The position numbers and the translations under genes were made by a program. The notes beneath the pieces were generated by a model. That model searched no databases and had not been told where the DNA came from. It saw only the letters and a program-made list of their open reading frames with translations. A DNA stretch of 64,000 nt from Mumia xiangluensis. Its GTDB lineage: Bacteria > Actinomycetota > Actinomycetes > Propionibacteriales > Nocardioidaceae. Numbering within the stretch: the first letter of the stretch is position 1; every line of letters begins with the position of its first letter. The DNA lies in assembly GCF_010994095.1 (NCBI RefSeq), contig NZ_WJYO01000004.1, positions 186,001 through 250,000 of the forward strand. Direction: 5' to 3'. This document shows positions 19,613 through 27,616 of this stretch, one piece after another.

Positions 19613-19990
19613 ATGGCACGCCTCATCGGTGTAGACCTGCCGCGCGACAAGCGCGTGGTGATCGGTCTCACCTACATCTACGGCATCGGCCGTACCCGCA
19701 GCGTGCAGCTGCTCGAGCAGACCGGCATCAGCCCCGACCTGCGCGTCCACGAGCTGAGCGAGGACCAGCTGGTCGCGCTCCGTGACGCGATCGAGGGCCA
19801 GTTCCAGGTCGAGGGCGACCTTCGTCGCGAAGTGGCCGCCGACATCCGTCGCAAGATCGAGATCGGCAGCTACCAGGGCCGCCGCCACCGCGCCGGGCTC
19901 CCCGTGCGCGGTCAGCGGACCAAGACGAACGCGCGTACCCGCAAGGGCCCCAAGCGCACCGTTGCCGGCGCCAAGAAGAAGGGTAAGTAA
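19613..19990 (+). CDS. rpsM: 30S ribosomal protein S13
   Basis: S13 has 125 residues ([19 protein letters not shown]...). It bridges the 30S head to the 50S subunit. The C-terminal basic tail [17 protein letters not shown] is typical. ATG 19613 is chosen over an in-frame ATG six codons upstream because it matches the conserved N-terminus and has a GGAAGGA site. The stop overlaps rpsK by one base. Confidence 0.98.
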   Translation: MARLIGVDLPRDKRVVIGLTYIYGIGRTRSVQLLEQTGISPDLRVHELSEDQLVALRDAIEGQFQVEGDLRREVAADIRRKIEIGSYQGRRHRAGLPVRGQRTKTNARTRKGPKRTVAGAKKKGK

Positions 19991-20388
19991 TGCCTCCGAA
20001 GGGCACAGGCGCCAAGAAGGTGCGCCGCAAGGAGAAGAAGAACGTCGCCGCGGGCCAGGCCCACATCAAGAGCACGTTCAACAACACGATCGTCACGATC
20101 ACCGATCCCACTGGTGCGGTGATCTCGTGGGCCTCTGCCGGCACCGTCGGCTTCAAGGGCTCGCGCAAGTCCACTCCGTACGCCGCGCAGATGGCCGCTG
20201 AGGCCGCCGGGCGTCGGGCGATGGAGCACGGGATGAAGAAGATCGACGTCTTCGTGAAGGGCCCGGGTTCGGGCCGCGAGACGGCGATCCGCTCGCTGGG
20301 TGCCGTCGGCCTCGAGGTCGGCACCATCCAGGACGTCACCCCCAGCCCCCACAACGGCGTGCGGCCGCCCAAGCGCCGCCGCGTCTGA
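19990..20388 (+). CDS. rpsK: 30S ribosomal protein S11
   Basis: S11 has 132 residues with the conserved [15 protein letters not shown] and [11 protein letters not shown] blocks and the C-terminal [18 protein letters not shown]. It is part of the platform and the mRNA exit site. One-base overlap with rpsM. Confidence 0.98.
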   Translation: MPPKGTGAKKVRRKEKKNVAAGQAHIKSTFNNTIVTITDPTGAVISWASAGTVGFKGSRKSTPYAAQMAAEAAGRRAMEHGMKKIDVFVKGPGSGRETAIRSLGAVGLEVGTIQDVTPSPHNGVRPPKRRRV

Positions 20389-20415
20389 TCGCCCGGATCG
20401 GAGAGGAGAACACAG

Positions 20416-21024
20416 ATGGCCCGTTACACCGGACCCCTGACCAAGAAGTCTCGCCGCCTGGGCGTCGACCTCGTCGGTGGTGACGCCGCGTTCGAGCGTC
20501 GCCCGTACCCGCCCGGCCAGCACGGCCGCGGTCGTGTCAAGGAGAGCGAGTACCGCTCGCAGCTGCAGGAGAAGCAGAAGGCTCGCTACACCTACGGCAT
20601 CCTTGAGCGGCAGTTCCGCAAGTACTACGAGGAGGCGCACCGTCGTCCCGGCAAGACCGGTGACAACCTGCTCCAGATCCTCGAGTGCCGTCTCGACAAC
20701 GTCGTGTACCGCGCCGGCTTCGCGCGCACCCGTCGTCACGCTCGCCAGCTCGTGGTCCACGGCCACTTCATGGTGAACGGCCACAAGGTCGACATCCCGT
20801 CGTTCCAGGTCAGCCAGTACGACATCATCGACGTGCGCCCCAAGTCGCTCGAGATGACGCCGTTCATCGTGGCCCGTGAGACGTTCGTCGCCGACTCGGT
20901 CCCCGCGTGGCTCACCGCCGTGCCGGAGAAGGGCCGTGTGCTGGTCCACCAGCCGCCGGTGCGCGAGCAGATCGTCGTGCCGATCACCGAGCAGCTGATC
21001 GTGGAGTACTACTCCAAGATCTGA
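20416..21024 (+). CDS. rpsD: 30S ribosomal protein S4, zinc-free form
   Basis: S4 has 202 residues and is a primary 16S rRNA binder. The S4 RNA-binding domain covers about residues 92-155 (CRLDNVVYRAGFARTRRHAR). The N-terminal Cys knuckle found in some S4 proteins is absent, so this is the C- type. An AGAGGAGAA ribosome-binding site precedes it. Confidence 0.98.
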   Translation: MARYTGPLTKKSRRLGVDLVGGDAAFERRPYPPGQHGRGRVKESEYRSQLQEKQKARYTYGILERQFRKYYEEAHRRPGKTGDNLLQILECRLDNVVYRAGFARTRRHARQLVVHGHFMVNGHKVDIPSFQVSQYDIIDVRPKSLEMTPFIVARETFVADSVPAWLTAVPEKGRVLVHQPPVREQIVVPITEQLIVEYYSKI

Positions 21025-21048
21025 TCGCCCGGCGACCGATCGCTTGAA

Positions 21049-21075
21049 GGCTGCCCGGGTCCGACCCGGGCAGCC
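21049..21075 (+). terminator. Perfect hairpin between rpsD and rpoA
   Basis: A perfect 12-bp stem GGCTGCCCGGGT/ACCCGGGCAGCC with a 3-nt CCG loop lies 25 bases after rpsD and 63 bases before rpoA. It is not followed by a T run. It could attenuate or separate expression of rpoA-rplQ from the preceding ribosomal genes. Confidence 0.55.
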
Positions 21076-21137
21076 ACCACCACCTCCACAGACCGTGTCC
21101 GTCAAATAGCGGGCGACGCGGAAAGGAATCCACAGAA

Positions 21138-22148
21138 ATGCTCATTGCACAGCGGCCCACCCTGTCCGAGGACGTCGTCGACGAGTTCCGTTCGCGGTTC
21201 GTCATCGAGCCCCTCGAGCCCGGCTTCGGCTACACCCTCGGCAACTCGCTGCGCCGTACGCTCCTGTCGTCGATCCCGGGTGCTGCAGTCACCTCGATCA
21301 AGATCGACGGCGTCCTGCACGAGTTCTCGACGATCCCCGGCGTGACCGAGGACGTCACCGAGATCATCCTGAACCTCAAGAACCTCGTGGTCAGCTCGGA
21401 GCACGACGAGCCCGTCGTCATGTACCTGCGCAAGCAGGGCCCCGGCGACGTCACCGCAGCCGACATCGCGCCCCCGGCCGGTGTCGAGGTGCACAACCCG
21501 GACCTCAAGATCGCCACCCTGAACGACAAGGGCAAGATCGAGGTGGAGCTGGTGGTCGAGCGCGGACGCGGTTACGTGTCGGCAGTCCAGAACAAGACCG
21601 GCGACGAGGAGATCGGGCGCATGCCGGTCGACTCGATCTACAGCCCGGTCCTCAAGGTCACGTACAAGGTCGAGGCGACTCGTGTCGAGCAGCGCACCGA
21701 CTTCGACAAGCTCATCATCGACGTCGAGACGAAGCGCTCGATCCTGCCGCGCGACGCCATGGCGTCGGCCGGCAAGACGCTGGTCGAGCTGTTCGGTCTC
21801 GCACGCGAGCTGAACGTCGAGGCCGAGGGCATCGACATCGGCCCGTCGCCGGTCGACGAGGCGCTCGCCGCCGACCTCGCGCTCCCGGTGGAGGATCTCC
21901 ACCTCACGGTGCGCTCGTACAACTGCCTCAAGCGCGAGGGCATCCACTCCGTGGGTGAGCTCATCTCGCGCAGCGAGCAGGACCTGCTGGACATCCGCAA
22001 CTTCGGTTCGAAGTCCATCGACGAGGTCAAGGCGAAGCTCGCCGAGATGGGCCTCGGTCTCAAGGACAGCCCTGCCGGGTTCGACCCGTCCGCGGTGGTC
22101 GACAGCTACGACGACGACGAGAGCTTCGCGGAGGACGAGCAGTACTGA
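21138..22148 (+). CDS. rpoA: DNA-directed RNA polymerase subunit alpha
   Basis: RpoA has 336 residues. The N-terminal dimerisation domain ([20 protein letters not shown]) starts the assembly of core polymerase. The C-terminal domain ([20 protein letters not shown]) binds UP elements and activators. An acidic tail [12 protein letters not shown] ends the protein. Full length, standard alpha-operon position. Confidence 0.99.
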   Translation: MLIAQRPTLSEDVVDEFRSRFVIEPLEPGFGYTLGNSLRRTLLSSIPGAAVTSIKIDGVLHEFSTIPGVTEDVTEIILNLKNLVVSSEHDEPVVMYLRKQGPGDVTAADIAPPAGVEVHNPDLKIATLNDKGKIEVELVVERGRGYVSAVQNKTGDEEIGRMPVDSIYSPVLKVTYKVEATRVEQRTDFDKLIIDVETKRSILPRDAMASAGKTLVELFGLARELNVEAEGIDIGPSPVDEALAADLALPVEDLHLTVRSYNCLKREGIHSVGELISRSEQDLLDIRNFGSKSIDEVKAKLAEMGLGLKDSPAGFDPSAVVDSYDDDESFAEDEQY

Positions 22149-22196
22149 GCTCGCGCTCAGCACTGATCTCCGCACAACATCCCAGGAGACACAGCA

Positions 22197-22760
22197 ATGC
22201 CTACGCCCACCAAGGGTCCGCGGCTCGGCGGGAGCCCGGCGCACCAGCGCCTCATCCTCGCCAACCTCGCGACCAGCCTGTTCGAGCACGGACGCATCAC
22301 GACGACCGAGGCCAAGGCCAAGCGCCTTCGCCCGTACGCCGAGTCGCTGATCACCCGTGCGAAGGTCGACACGGTGGCCAACCGCCGCCAGGTCGTCAAG
22401 GTGATCCGTGACAAGGAGATCCTGCACGTCCTGTTCACCGAGATCGCGCCGAAGTACACGACGCGTCCCGGTGGCTACACGCGCATCACCAAGATCGGTC
22501 CGCGCAAGGGCGACAACGCCCCCATGGCCGTGATCGAGCTCGTCGAGGAGAAGGACTTCTCCGTCACGACGAAGACGCCGAAGAAGAAGGCTGCCAAGAC
22601 CGAGGCCGCTCCGGTGGCCGAGAGCGCCGACGAGGTCAAGGACCAGATCGCCGCTGCGGACGAGGCCGAGACCGAGACGACGACCGACGAGGCCGTTGTC
22701 GAGGCGCCGGCCGACGAGGCCGCCGCCGAGACGACCGAGGGTGACGCCGACAAGGCGTGA
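22197..22760 (+). CDS. rplQ: 50S ribosomal protein L17 with acidic C-terminal extension
   Basis: The first 120 or so residues are canonical L17 ([21 protein letters not shown]). About 65 further residues form an Ala/Glu/Thr-rich acidic tail ([15 protein letters not shown]...), which is common in actinobacterial L17 and gives a total of 187. It is the last gene of the alpha group here; truA, its frequent partner, lies 12 kb downstream. A strong terminator follows. Confidence 0.97.
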   Translation: MPTPTKGPRLGGSPAHQRLILANLATSLFEHGRITTTEAKAKRLRPYAESLITRAKVDTVANRRQVVKVIRDKEILHVLFTEIAPKYTTRPGGYTRITKIGPRKGDNAPMAVIELVEEKDFSVTTKTPKKKAAKTEAAPVAESADEVKDQIAAADEAETETTTDEAVVEAPADEAAAETTEGDADKA

Positions 22761-22784
22761 CGAACCCCGGCCGCAGGTCGACAA

Positions 22785-22825
22785 GCAGAGAGCCGGTCCC
22801 GGATCATCCGGGGCCGGCTCTCTGC
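22785..22825 (+). terminator. Terminator of the ribosomal superoperon
   Basis: A 19-bp stem closes a 3-nt TCA loop 24 bases after rplQ: left arm GCAGAGAGCCGGTCCCGGA, right arm TCCGGGGCCGGCTCTCTGC, with a single G-T pair. It is the strongest hairpin in the ribosomal block and marks its end. Confidence 0.85.
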
Positions 22826-22868
22826 ATGTCCTGGGCACACCCGGGCCGAGAGGCTCTATGCTTCACCC

Positions 22869-23135
22869 GTGCTCATCATCGCGATCATCCTGTTCGGCAT
22901 GCTCATCGGCGCCGGTGCCCAGCTCATCCTCGGAGGCGGCTCGAGCGGCATCGACTGGCCGATGGCCTTCGTCGCCGGTCTCGTCGGCTCGTTCGTCGGA
23001 GGGCTGCTCATCAGCCTCCTGTCCGGCGACGGTCTCGAGCTGCGCGCGAGCGGCATCATCGGCTCGCTGGTCGGCGCGCTCCTTGTGACGCTCGCCTGGC
23101 AGTGGCTGCGCGGCCGGCAGAGCACGAAGGCCTGA
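22869..23135 (+). CDS. GlsB/YeaQ/YmgE-type small membrane protein
   Basis: This is an 88-residue hydrophobic protein with about three transmembrane segments. Glycine-rich turns (GGGSSGIDWPMAF, GLVGSFVGGLL, GIIGSLVGALL) resemble the transglycosylase-associated GlsB/YeaQ family. The family is stress-linked in several bacteria but its biochemical role is not established. GTG start; the reading frame has the strong third-position GC of its neighbours. It is a single gene between two strong terminators. Confidence 0.7.
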   Translation: MLIIAIILFGMLIGAGAQLILGGGSSGIDWPMAFVAGLVGSFVGGLLISLLSGDGLELRASGIIGSLVGALLVTLAWQWLRGRQSTKA

Positions 23136-23161
23136 CCCGAAGACCCGCCCCCTCGGCAGAG

Positions 23162-23210
23162 CACGAGGCGGTCGCCATGTCACGTCCGTGACTGTGGCGA
23201 CCGCCTCGTG
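23162..23210. terminator. Bidirectional terminator between the GlsB-like gene and flotillin
   Basis: CACGAGGCGGTCGCCA (23162-23177) pairs perfectly with TGGCGACCGCCTCGTG (23195-23210), with a small additional GTCAC/GTGAC pairing inside. It lies between convergent genes, 27 bp past the plus-strand stop and 18 bp past the minus-strand stop, so it can serve both. Confidence 0.8.
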
Positions 23211-23227
23211 GTCGTTCGCGGGGCAGG

Positions 23228-24733
23228 TCAGCTGGCGCTGCCGTTGGGCCCGGTCGTGACGCCCATCCCGTTGGCTGCCTTCTCGACGGACCGGTGCAGC
23301 AGAGCCTCGAGATCGAGGCCGGTCGAGGTCTTGAGCATCTGCAGCGTCTGGACGACGTTGTCGTTGACCTGCTTCGGGAGAGCACCCGCTCCCTCGGTCG
23401 AGATCACGGTCAACTGGTCGATCGCCGCGATCGGTGCGGCGACCTCCTTGGCGATCTGCGGGAGGACCTCGATGAGCATCTGCAGCACGGCGGCATCGTT
23501 GTAGCTCGCGAACGCAGCGGCTCGCTTGTCCATGGCCTCGGCCTCGGCGTGGCCGACGGCCAGCGTCGCTGCTGCCTCTGCCTCGCCCTCGGCGCGGGTC
23601 GCCTCGGCCTCAGCGACTCGGCGCGCCTTCTCGGCCTCGCCTCGTCGCGCACCCTCGATGGCCTCGGCCTCGGCGAGCGCGGCCCGTCGTGACTTCTCGG
23701 CCTCACCGGTGAGACGGGCCTCCTCCGCCTTCGCCTCGGCGGCAGCGATGGTGGACGCCTTGCGTGCCTCGGCGGCAGCGATCTCCGCCGTACGGCGTGC
23801 CTCGGCCTCCTGCTCGACGCGGTAGCGGTCGGCGTCGGCGGGCTTGCGGATCTTGGTCTCCAGCTCGCGCTCGGTGAGCGCGGCCTGACGGACGGCGACC
23901 TTCTCCTGCTCGAGCAGGATCGCCTGGTCTCGGTCGGCCTGTGCGAGCGGTCCCGCCGAGGTCGCGTTCGCGTGCGCGGCGTCGGTCTCGGCCTTGATCT
24001 CGGACTGCTTGAGTGCGAGGGCTCGCTGCGCGATGGCGATCTCCTCCTCCGCCTTCAGGCGTGCCTGCTCGGCGGCCTGGCGGGCGGCGGCCTCGGCGAT
24101 GGCGGCGGTCTGCTGGATGCGCGCTGCCTCCGGTCGGCCGAGATCGGCCAGGTAGCTGCCGTCGTCGGTGACGTCCTGGATCTGGAACGTGTCGAGGATG
24201 AGGCCCTGACCGGTGAGGGAGTTCTCGGACTCGTCGGCCACCCGCTGCGCGAACGCCGCGCGGTCGCGGATGATCTGCTCGACGGTCAGACCGCCGACGA
24301 TCGAGCGCAGGGCGCCGGCGAGCACCTCCTGCGTGAAGGGCTCGACGTCCTGCTGCTGCGACAGGAACCGCTGCGCGGCCAGACGGATCTGGTCGGCGTT
24401 GCCGCCGACCTTCACGATGGCGACGCCCTCGACGTTGAGCTTGATGCCCTGGCCGGACACCGCGCCGCGGATCTGCACGGAGATGCGCCGGCTCGACAGG
24501 TCCATCGTCGCGAGCTTCTGCACGAACGGGATCACGAAGGTCCCGCCGCCCAGGATGACCTTCTGACCGGAGAGGTCGGTGGTGAGGGCGCCGGTCTCAG
24601 GGTTGAGGACGGCCTTGCCCTTGCGGCCGGTGACGATGAACGCCTGGTTCGGGCCGGCGACCTTGTAGCGGCTGGTCACCAGGAGGACGAGCAGGAAGAC
24701 GACGGCGACGATGCCGAGGATCGGGATCAGCAC
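23228..24733 (-). CDS. floT: Flotillin family protein (SPFH domain)
   Basis: The protein has 501 residues: one N-terminal membrane segment (residues 1-20), an SPFH/band-7 domain (about 25-190), a long Ala/Glu-rich coiled coil with EAEA repeats (about 200-410) and a C-terminal flotillin region. Bacterial flotillins organise membrane domains and oligomeric membrane complexes. GTG start at 24733. It lies 24 bp downstream of an NfeD-type gene on the same strand, the classic bacterial pairing, which supports the assignment. Confidence 0.9.
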   Translation of the reverse strand: MLIPILGIVAVVFLLVLLVTSRYKVAGPNQAFIVTGRKGKAVLNPETGALTTDLSGQKVILGGGTFVIPFVQKLATMDLSSRRISVQIRGAVSGQGIKLNVEGVAIVKVGGNADQIRLAAQRFLSQQQDVEPFTQEVLAGALRSIVGGLTVEQIIRDRAAFAQRVADESENSLTGQGLILDTFQIQDVTDDGSYLADLGRPEAARIQQTAAIAEAAARQAAEQARLKAEEEIAIAQRALALKQSEIKAETDAAHANATSAGPLAQADRDQAILLEQEKVAVRQAALTERELETKIRKPADADRYRVEQEAEARRTAEIAAAEARKASTIAAAEAKAEEARLTGEAEKSRRAALAEAEAIEGARRGEAEKARRVAEAEATRAEGEAEAAATLAVGHAEAEAMDKRAAAFASYNDAAVLQMLIEVLPQIAKEVAAPIAAIDQLTVISTEGAGALPKQVNDNVVQTLQMLKTSTGLDLEALLHRSVEKAANGMGVTTGPNGSAS

Positions 24734-24757
24734 GGGGGATGCCTTTCGGGTGGGTGA

Positions 24758-25261
24758 TCAGGGGAGCGAGTCCCACACGGGTGCCACGGCGACCGCGGTG
24801 GGGGAGAGGACCCGGGTGACGTGGACCTCGGTGCCGGCGCCGATCGCGGTGTCGGCACGGGCGTTGAGCTGGAGGACGTGGCCTCCGACGGTGACGCGGA
24901 CGATGCCGAAGCCTTCCGCCGGGATCTCGGTGATGACCTGGCCGCTGTAGCCGACGGAGTCACCGGTCGAGGGCGTGCCGTCGCTGCCGCCTCCGCGGAC
25001 GAGGCGGGTGAGCCACGCGGCGAACCAGCCGACGACGACACCGCACGCGACGCCGACGGGCAGCGAGCCCAGCAGAGGCATGCCGGCGGCGTCGGCGGCG
25101 GCCGCCCCGAACCCGAAGGCTGCGACGAAGCCGCCGATCACCGCGCTCGAGAAGGCGTCGCTGCCGAGCACGTCGAGCATGCCGTCGAGCACCTCTCCGA
25201 CGACGAGCGACACCACGAGCAGGGCGAGGCCGATGCAGCCCAGGATCAGGAAGGCGGTCAC
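24758..25261 (-). CDS. NfeD-like membrane protein
   Basis: This 167-residue protein has several transmembrane segments in the first 110 residues (FLILGCIGLALLVVSLVVG...). A C-terminal OB-fold NfeD domain follows (VGYSGQVITEIPAEGFGIVRV...). NfeD proteins are partners of SPFH proteins; flotillin is the next gene. GTG 25261 is preferred because GGGAG lies 8 bases upstream; GTG 25270 is a possible alternative, and the frame beyond that is Arg-rich and unlikely to be translated. Confidence 0.8.
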   Translation of the reverse strand: MTAFLILGCIGLALLVVSLVVGEVLDGMLDVLGSDAFSSAVIGGFVAAFGFGAAAADAAGMPLLGSLPVGVACGVVVGWFAAWLTRLVRGGGSDGTPSTGDSVGYSGQVITEIPAEGFGIVRVTVGGHVLQLNARADTAIGAGTEVHVTRVLSPTAVAVAPVWDSLP

Positions 25262-25406
25262 GTCATTCACTCCCGTACGTCGGAACCGTCGTCGGCTCCA
25301 CCGTCGGGCAACCGCTGGCCGGATCGTATCCGGTCGGCGGGGTCGCAGGCACCTGGTTCCGGGGGTAGGACGAAATCGCATTGACGACGGGCGCAGACTG
25401 GAGGGC

Positions 25407-27113
25407 GTGGGTCACGTCGAGCTGTCCGGAGTCCGGTACGACCTTCCCGACGGGAGGGTGCTGCTGGACGACGTCTCGTTCCGCGTCGGGGACGGTGCGG
25501 TCGTCGCCCTGGTGGGTGCGAACGGCGCCGGCAAGACCACCCTGCTGAGGATCATCACCGGCGAGATCTCGCCGCACGGCGGGTCGCTGAACAAGAGCGG
25601 CGGTCTCGGGATCATGCGCCAGATGGTGACCCGGCATCCCGACGGCTCCCACCTGGAGACCGTCCGCGAGCTGCTGCTCTCGATCGCACCGCCGCGCATC
25701 CGTGCCGCGGCCGCGCGTCTCGACGAGGTCGAGCTGCTGCTGATGGAGCAGGACGACGAGCCGACGCAGCTGCGGTACGCGTCGGCGCTCGCGGAGTACG
25801 CCGACTCGGGGGCGTACGAGCTCGAGGTCACGTGGGACGCGTGCTGCACGGCTGCGCTCGGGATCGGCTACGAGCGCGCGAAGTGGCGCGACCTGTCGAC
25901 GATGTCGGGCGGTGAGCAGAAGCGGCTGGTGCTCGAGGGGCTGCTCCGCGGGCCGGACGAGGTCCTCCTCCTGGACGAGCCCGACAACTACCTCGACGTC
26001 CCGGGCAAGGAGTGGCTGGAGGGGCAGCTGCGCGCGACCCAGAAGACCGTCCTCTACGTGAGCCACGACCGTGCACTGCTCGCGAACACCGCCACCCGGA
26101 TCGTCGCGCTGGAGCTCGGCGCGGCGGGCAGCACGGCCTGGACGCACCCGGGCGGCTTCTCGACCTATCACGAGGCCCGCGCAGCGCGGTTCGAGCGGCT
26201 CGAGGAGCAGCGACGCCGGTGGGACGAGGAGCACCACAAGCTCCGCGAGCTGATGCTGATGTACAAGAACAAGGCCGCGTACAACTCCGACATGGCGGCG
26301 CGCTACCGGGCTGCCCAGACCCGCCTGCGGCGCTTCGAGGACGCCGGGCCGCCCGAGGCCGTCCCGAACGACCAGAACGTGTCGATGCGGCTCACCGGCG
26401 GGCGTACGGGAAAGCGCGCGGTGGTCTGTGAAGGCCTCGAGCTGACCGGGCTGATGAAGCCGTTCGACCTCGAGGTCTGGTACGGCGAGCGCGTCGCCGT
26501 GCTCGGCTCGAACGGCTCGGGCAAGTCGCACCTCCTGCGGCTGCTCGCGGCCGGCGGCACCCGGCCGGATCTCGAGCACGAGCCGGTCGGGGACCAGGTC
26601 GTCGCACCGGTCGCGCACCGAGGGACGGCTCGGTTGGGTGCCCGCGTCCGTCCGGGCTGGTTCGTGCAGACCCACTCGCACCCCGAGCTGGTCGGACGGA
26701 CGCTGGTGGAGATCCTGCACCGCGGTGACGTCGATGCGCGGGGGATCGGGCGTCGTGGGATGGGGCGTGAGGAGGCGGCGCGCAAGCTCGACCGCTACGG
26801 GCTGGCACGCTCCGCCGAGCAGGTGTTCGACTCGTTGTCGGGCGGGCAGCAGGCGCGCTTCCAGATCCTGCTGCTCGAGCTGTCCGGAGCGACGCTGCTG
26901 CTGCTCGACGAGCCGACCGACAACCTCGACGTCGAGTCGGCCGAGGCACTCGAGGACGGGTTGGAGGCGTTCGACGGGACGGTGCTCGCCGTCACGCACG
27001 ACCGCTGGTTCGCACGGACCTTCGACCGGTTCCTGGTGCTCGGCGAGGACGGCACGGTCTACGAGAGCGACGAGCCGGTCTGGGACGAGGGGCGCGTGGC
27101 GCGAGAGCGGTGA
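25407..27113 (+). CDS. ABC-F family ATPase
   Basis: This is a 568-residue protein with two ABC ATPase domains and no membrane segments. Domain 1 has Walker A GANGAGKTT (from residue 37), signature MSGGEQKR and Walker B LLLDEPDNYLDV. A charged linker follows (ERLEEQRRRWDEEHHKLRELM). Domain 2 has GSNGSGKSH, LSGGQQAR and LLLDEPTDNLDV. ABC-F proteins act on the ribosome as translation factors or antibiotic-protection factors; which applies here is not evident. GTG 25407 begins the first beta strand directly; the open frame upstream overlaps nfeD antisense and is not counted. Divergent from nfeD. Confidence 0.88.
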   Translation: MGHVELSGVRYDLPDGRVLLDDVSFRVGDGAVVALVGANGAGKTTLLRIITGEISPHGGSLNKSGGLGIMRQMVTRHPDGSHLETVRELLLSIAPPRIRAAAARLDEVELLLMEQDDEPTQLRYASALAEYADSGAYELEVTWDACCTAALGIGYERAKWRDLSTMSGGEQKRLVLEGLLRGPDEVLLLDEPDNYLDVPGKEWLEGQLRATQKTVLYVSHDRALLANTATRIVALELGAAGSTAWTHPGGFSTYHEARAARFERLEEQRRRWDEEHHKLRELMLMYKNKAAYNSDMAARYRAAQTRLRRFEDAGPPEAVPNDQNVSMRLTGGRTGKRAVVCEGLELTGLMKPFDLEVWYGERVAVLGSNGSGKSHLLRLLAAGGTRPDLEHEPVGDQVVAPVAHRGTARLGARVRPGWFVQTHSHPELVGRTLVEILHRGDVDARGIGRRGMGREEAARKLDRYGLARSAEQVFDSLSGGQQARFQILLLELSGATLLLLDEPTDNLDVESAEALEDGLEAFDGTVLAVTHDRWFARTFDRFLVLGEDGTVYESDEPVWDEGRVARER

Positions 27114-27126
27114 GGGCTCCCGGGCC

Positions 27127-27561
27127 TCATGCGGCGAGGTCGTCCGGGGCGAACGCGGTGAGCGTGTCGTCCGTCGCGAGGTGGATCGTCTCGATCGGCA
27201 CCCGGAGGTAGCGTGCGGTGGAGGCCAGCAGGCGGGCCCACGAGCGGTCGGCCGCGTCCATGCCGCCGTAGCCCGGTCGGCTGAGCAGGAAGGCGATCGA
27301 CGCGTCGGGCCCGACCTCGGCCAGCCGTGCACCAGTCATCGTGAGCAGCGCAGCCACCTTGTCGGGCTCCGCGGACGGGGGGATGTCGGCGATCTGGGTG
27401 ATGGGGGAGACCAATCGGCGGTCCGGGTCGACGACGGCGAACCAGAGGGAGCGCCGGGAGAATCCCAGCTCGCCCATCAGGGTCGTCCAGCGGTCGAGCA
27501 GGTCCTGCTGGCTGCGGATCGGTGCGTGCAGGTCGGGATCGGCTTCAGTCATGCCCGACAT
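27127..27561 (-). CDS. Conserved hypothetical actinobacterial protein
   Basis: This is a 144-residue soluble protein with no signal peptide or membrane segment. Features seen are FAVVDPDRRLVSPITQIADIPP and SIAFLLSRPGYGGMDAADRSW, then LRVPIETIHLATDD near the end. The pattern is compatible with a small alpha/beta domain, but the family is not recognised. Start 27561 (MSGMTEADP) or 27552 (MTEADP) are both possible. It ends 14 bp from the convergent ABC-F gene. Confidence 0.6.
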   Translation of the reverse strand: MSGMTEADPDLHAPIRSQQDLLDRWTTLMGELGFSRRSLWFAVVDPDRRLVSPITQIADIPPSAEPDKVAALLTMTGARLAEVGPDASIAFLLSRPGYGGMDAADRSWARLLASTARYLRVPIETIHLATDDTLTAFAPDDLAA

Positions 27562-27616
27562 CGTGGCGTGTCCGGGCTCGTTCCCGTCAGCGTTGTCCAC
27601 AGGCGTGCCGGCGACC

